This document shows positions 39,132 to 41,150 of a stretch of DNA of 41,150 nt, in pieces. The position numbers and the translations under genes were made by a program. Where the stretch lies: NCBI GenBank assembly GCA_012838355.1, contig DUPJ01000046.1, forward strand, positions 1 through 41,150, read 5' to 3'. How positions within the stretch are numbered: position 1 is the stretch's first letter; each line of letters starts with the position of its first letter. The notes under the pieces are model-generated. The model saw only the letters and a program-made list of their open reading frames with translations, was not told where the DNA came from and ran no database searches. This stretch comes from Clostridiaceae bacterium (GTDB lineage: Bacteria; Bacillota; Clostridia; Saccharofermentanales; DTU023).

Positions 39132-40505
39132 ACGCGACGCGACCGTCCTGGCGGCCTGCACACCGCTTGCGCCGGCCTGGGAGAGGCCGCGCGTGATGCC
39201 GGCCCCGTCGCCGATGGCAAAGAGGTTTGGAAGTTTTGTTTCGAAAGTGCTCGTCAATTCGAGGCGGGAGCTGTAGAACTTCACTTCAACACCGTAGAGC
39301 AGTGTATCTCTGTTGGCCGTCCCCGGTGCCAGCCGGTCAAGCGCGAACAGCATTTCGACAATATTGTCGAGATGGCGTTTCGGCAGCACCAGGCTGATAT
39401 CACCCGGCGTCGCGTCCAGCGTCGGCCGAACATACGACTTTTGCAGCCTGTGATGATCCGTGCGGCGTCCGTCCAGAAGATCGCCGAGGCGCTGCACGAT
39501 CACGCCGCCGCCCAGCATGTTGGAAAGCGATGCGATGTGTTTGCCGTAACGGTACGGTTCATTGAAGGGCTCAGTAAAGCGGTTGCTGACAAGCAGCGCG
39601 AAGTTCGTATTCTGCGAGCGCAGATCTGCGGCGTCATAGCTGTGACCGTTCACCGTGATAATGCCGTCCGTGTTTTCACTGACGACGTACCCGTACGGGT
39701 TCATGCAAAACGTCCGGACCTGGTCGCCGTACTGCTTTGTGCGGTACATCAGCTTGGCCTCGTACATGGCGTCCGTGATTTCCTTGAAGACAAGCGCCGG
39801 CAGCTCAACCCGGACACCGATATCGACCTGGTTGTTCAGAAGCTTCAGATCGAGGCGCCTGCACTCCTCGGCAAACCATTCGGCTCCGGCACGCCCGGGT
39901 GCCGCGATGAGATAGTCACAGCTGATTTCGCCTTTGGTCGTGACCAGACGGTAGCCCCCATCAGCCGGTTCAAATGTATCCACTTTTACGTTCGTCCACA
40001 GTTCGATCCGTTCTGCGAGGAAATCCGAAAACTTCTTCAGCAGCACGCGATTCTTCTCGGTGCCGACGTGCTTGCAGCGGGCATCTAAAAGGTGAATATC
40101 TTCTCCGAGCGCTTTCAGGCGAATCACGTCGGCAGCCGGTGTTTCGGTTGAATACACATCGGCGGTAGCGCCGAACGACTGATTCACCTCATCCACATAA
40201 TCGATCAGGGACATGACTTCCTTTTCCGGCAGATAGTCCGTGAGCCAGCCGCCGAATTTTGTTGTGAAGTTGAATTTTCCGTCGGAGAATGCGCCGGCAC
40301 CGCCAAACCCCCGCATGATGTCGCAGACGGGGCAGTTGATGCAGCGCGGCACTTTGCCTGCAATAATCGGACAGCTTCGCTTCTCGATGGAATCGCCCTG
40401 TTCAATCAGCAGAACAGATGCCTGCGGTGCCTTCAGGGTCAACTCATAGGCGGCAAATATTCCCGCCAGCCCGCCTCCGATTATGACTACGTCAACTTGT
40501 TTCAC
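39120..40505 (-). CDS. NAD(P)/FAD-dependent oxidoreductase (uncharacterised FAD-dependent dehydrogenase family)
   Basis: VDVVIIGGGLAGIFAAYEL, CPIIAGKVPRCINCPVCDIMRGFGGAGAFSDGKFN, C-terminal LFAIGDGAGITRGLSQAGASGVQAA. GTG start assumed. Confidence 0.88.
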   Translation of the reverse strand: MKQVDVVIIGGGLAGIFAAYELTLKAPQASVLLIEQGDSIEKRSCPIIAGKVPRCINCPVCDIMRGFGGAGAFSDGKFNFTTKFGGWLTDYLPEKEVMSLIDYVDEVNQSFGATADVYSTETPAADVIRLKALGEDIHLLDARCKHVGTEKNRVLLKKFSDFLAERIELWTNVKVDTFEPADGGYRLVTTKGEISCDYLIAAPGRAGAEWFAEECRRLDLKLLNNQVDIGVRVELPALVFKEITDAMYEAKLMYRTKQYGDQVRTFCMNPYGYVVSENTDGIITVNGHSYDAADLRSQNTNFALLVSNRFTEPFNEPYRYGKHIASLSNMLGGGVIVQRLGDLLDGRRTDHHRLQKSYVRPTLDATPGDISLVLPKRHLDNIVEMLFALDRLAPGTANRDTLLYGVEVKFYSSRLELTSTFETKLPNLFAIGDGAGITRGLSQAGASGVQAARTVASRLLA

Positions 40506-40587
40506 CGTAACTGCCCTGCCTTTGTGTCCATTTGCTAAAATGCAATCAATGCGCTCCTCCGATACTATAGCGCATCCGGAGTCCTTC

Positions 40588-41150
40588 ATGCGCTACGAAC
40601 GGTCCTTGCCCCTGCTCGGTGAATCAGGTCTGGCCCGCCTCAGGCGAGCCCGCGTGCTTCTGCTCGGACTGGGCGGTGTCGGTTCGTATACGGCGGAAGC
40701 ACTGGCCAGAGCCGGCATCGGACATCTCACCGTCGTCGACGGCGATGTCTATCAGATGAGCAATCTGAATCGGCAGCTGGGCGCACTCAGCTCCACGATC
40801 GGATGCAAAAAAACGGACACGACAAAGGCGCGCATCCTTGAAATTGACCCCGAGATCACGGTCGACACTGTGGATCGGCACCTGACCGGCGAGGATCTGC
40901 CGCCGCTTCTCAATCGCGGTTTCGACATCGTTCTGGACGCCATCGACGATCTGCCGGTAAAGATCGAACTGGCCGCCTGCTGTCACGATCGTCACCTCCC
41001 CCTGATCACCTGCCTCGGCACGGGCAATAAGTGGGATCCGACGCTGCTTCAAATCACGGATATCACGAAAACACATACGGATCCGCTGGCCAGACGCATG
41101 CGCAAAGCGCTGCGCGACCGCGGAATCGACCGGCTTCAGGTGATCTTTTC
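40588..41150 (+). CDS. tcdA: tRNA threonylcarbamoyladenosine dehydratase / ThiF-MoeB E1-like protein (partial, runs off window)
   Basis: MRYERSLPLLGESGLARLRRARVLLLGLGGVGSYTAEALARAGIGHLTVVDGDVYQMSNLNRQLGA...VLDAIDDLPVKIEL. No stop before the window end; absent from the supplied ORF track. Confidence 0.85.
   Translation, partial: MRYERSLPLLGESGLARLRRARVLLLGLGGVGSYTAEALARAGIGHLTVVDGDVYQMSNLNRQLGALSSTIGCKKTDTTKARILEIDPEITVDTVDRHLTGEDLPPLLNRGFDIVLDAIDDLPVKIELAACCHDRHLPLITCLGTGNKWDPTLLQITDITKTHTDPLARRMRKALRDRGIDRLQVIF

Overview
This 41.15 kb window looks like a chromosomal segment of a Firmicutes/Clostridia-like bacterium. It is mostly housekeeping with a few accessory patches. (1) A minus-strand carbohydrate locus (about 0.26-9.6 kb) encodes a class II aldolase, a PfkB-type kinase, an FGGY kinase, an ADP-dependent PFK/glucokinase-family kinase, an RpiR/SIS regulator and an Rbs-type ABC importer. 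(2) guaA sits next to a degraded ~0.5 kb patch that I read as the relic of an AbiEi/AbiEii (type IV toxin-antitoxin) pair. (3) A core block holds nrdJ (with an NrdR-box-like palindrome upstream), DUF2156, lon, tuf, fusA, rpsG and rpsL. (4) An envelope-type cluster holds an ABC exporter, a sugar-transfer-type ATP-grasp, a secreted repeat protein and an unlisted 35-aa peptide. (5) The remainder is pckG, an uncharacterised membrane protein coupled to deoC, a Gfo/Idh/MocA oxidoreductase, a TetR regulator, a three-SH3b polysaccharide deacetylase, glutamate dehydrogenase, a YhaM-like exoribonuclease, an FAD oxidoreductase and a partial TcdA. I see no CRISPR array, rRNA, obvious tRNA or prophage. The most unusual points are the three-kinase sugar locus with two apparent promoters, the toxin-antitoxin relic, and the small unlisted peptide. 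All family calls come from motif recognition by eye, with no database search.
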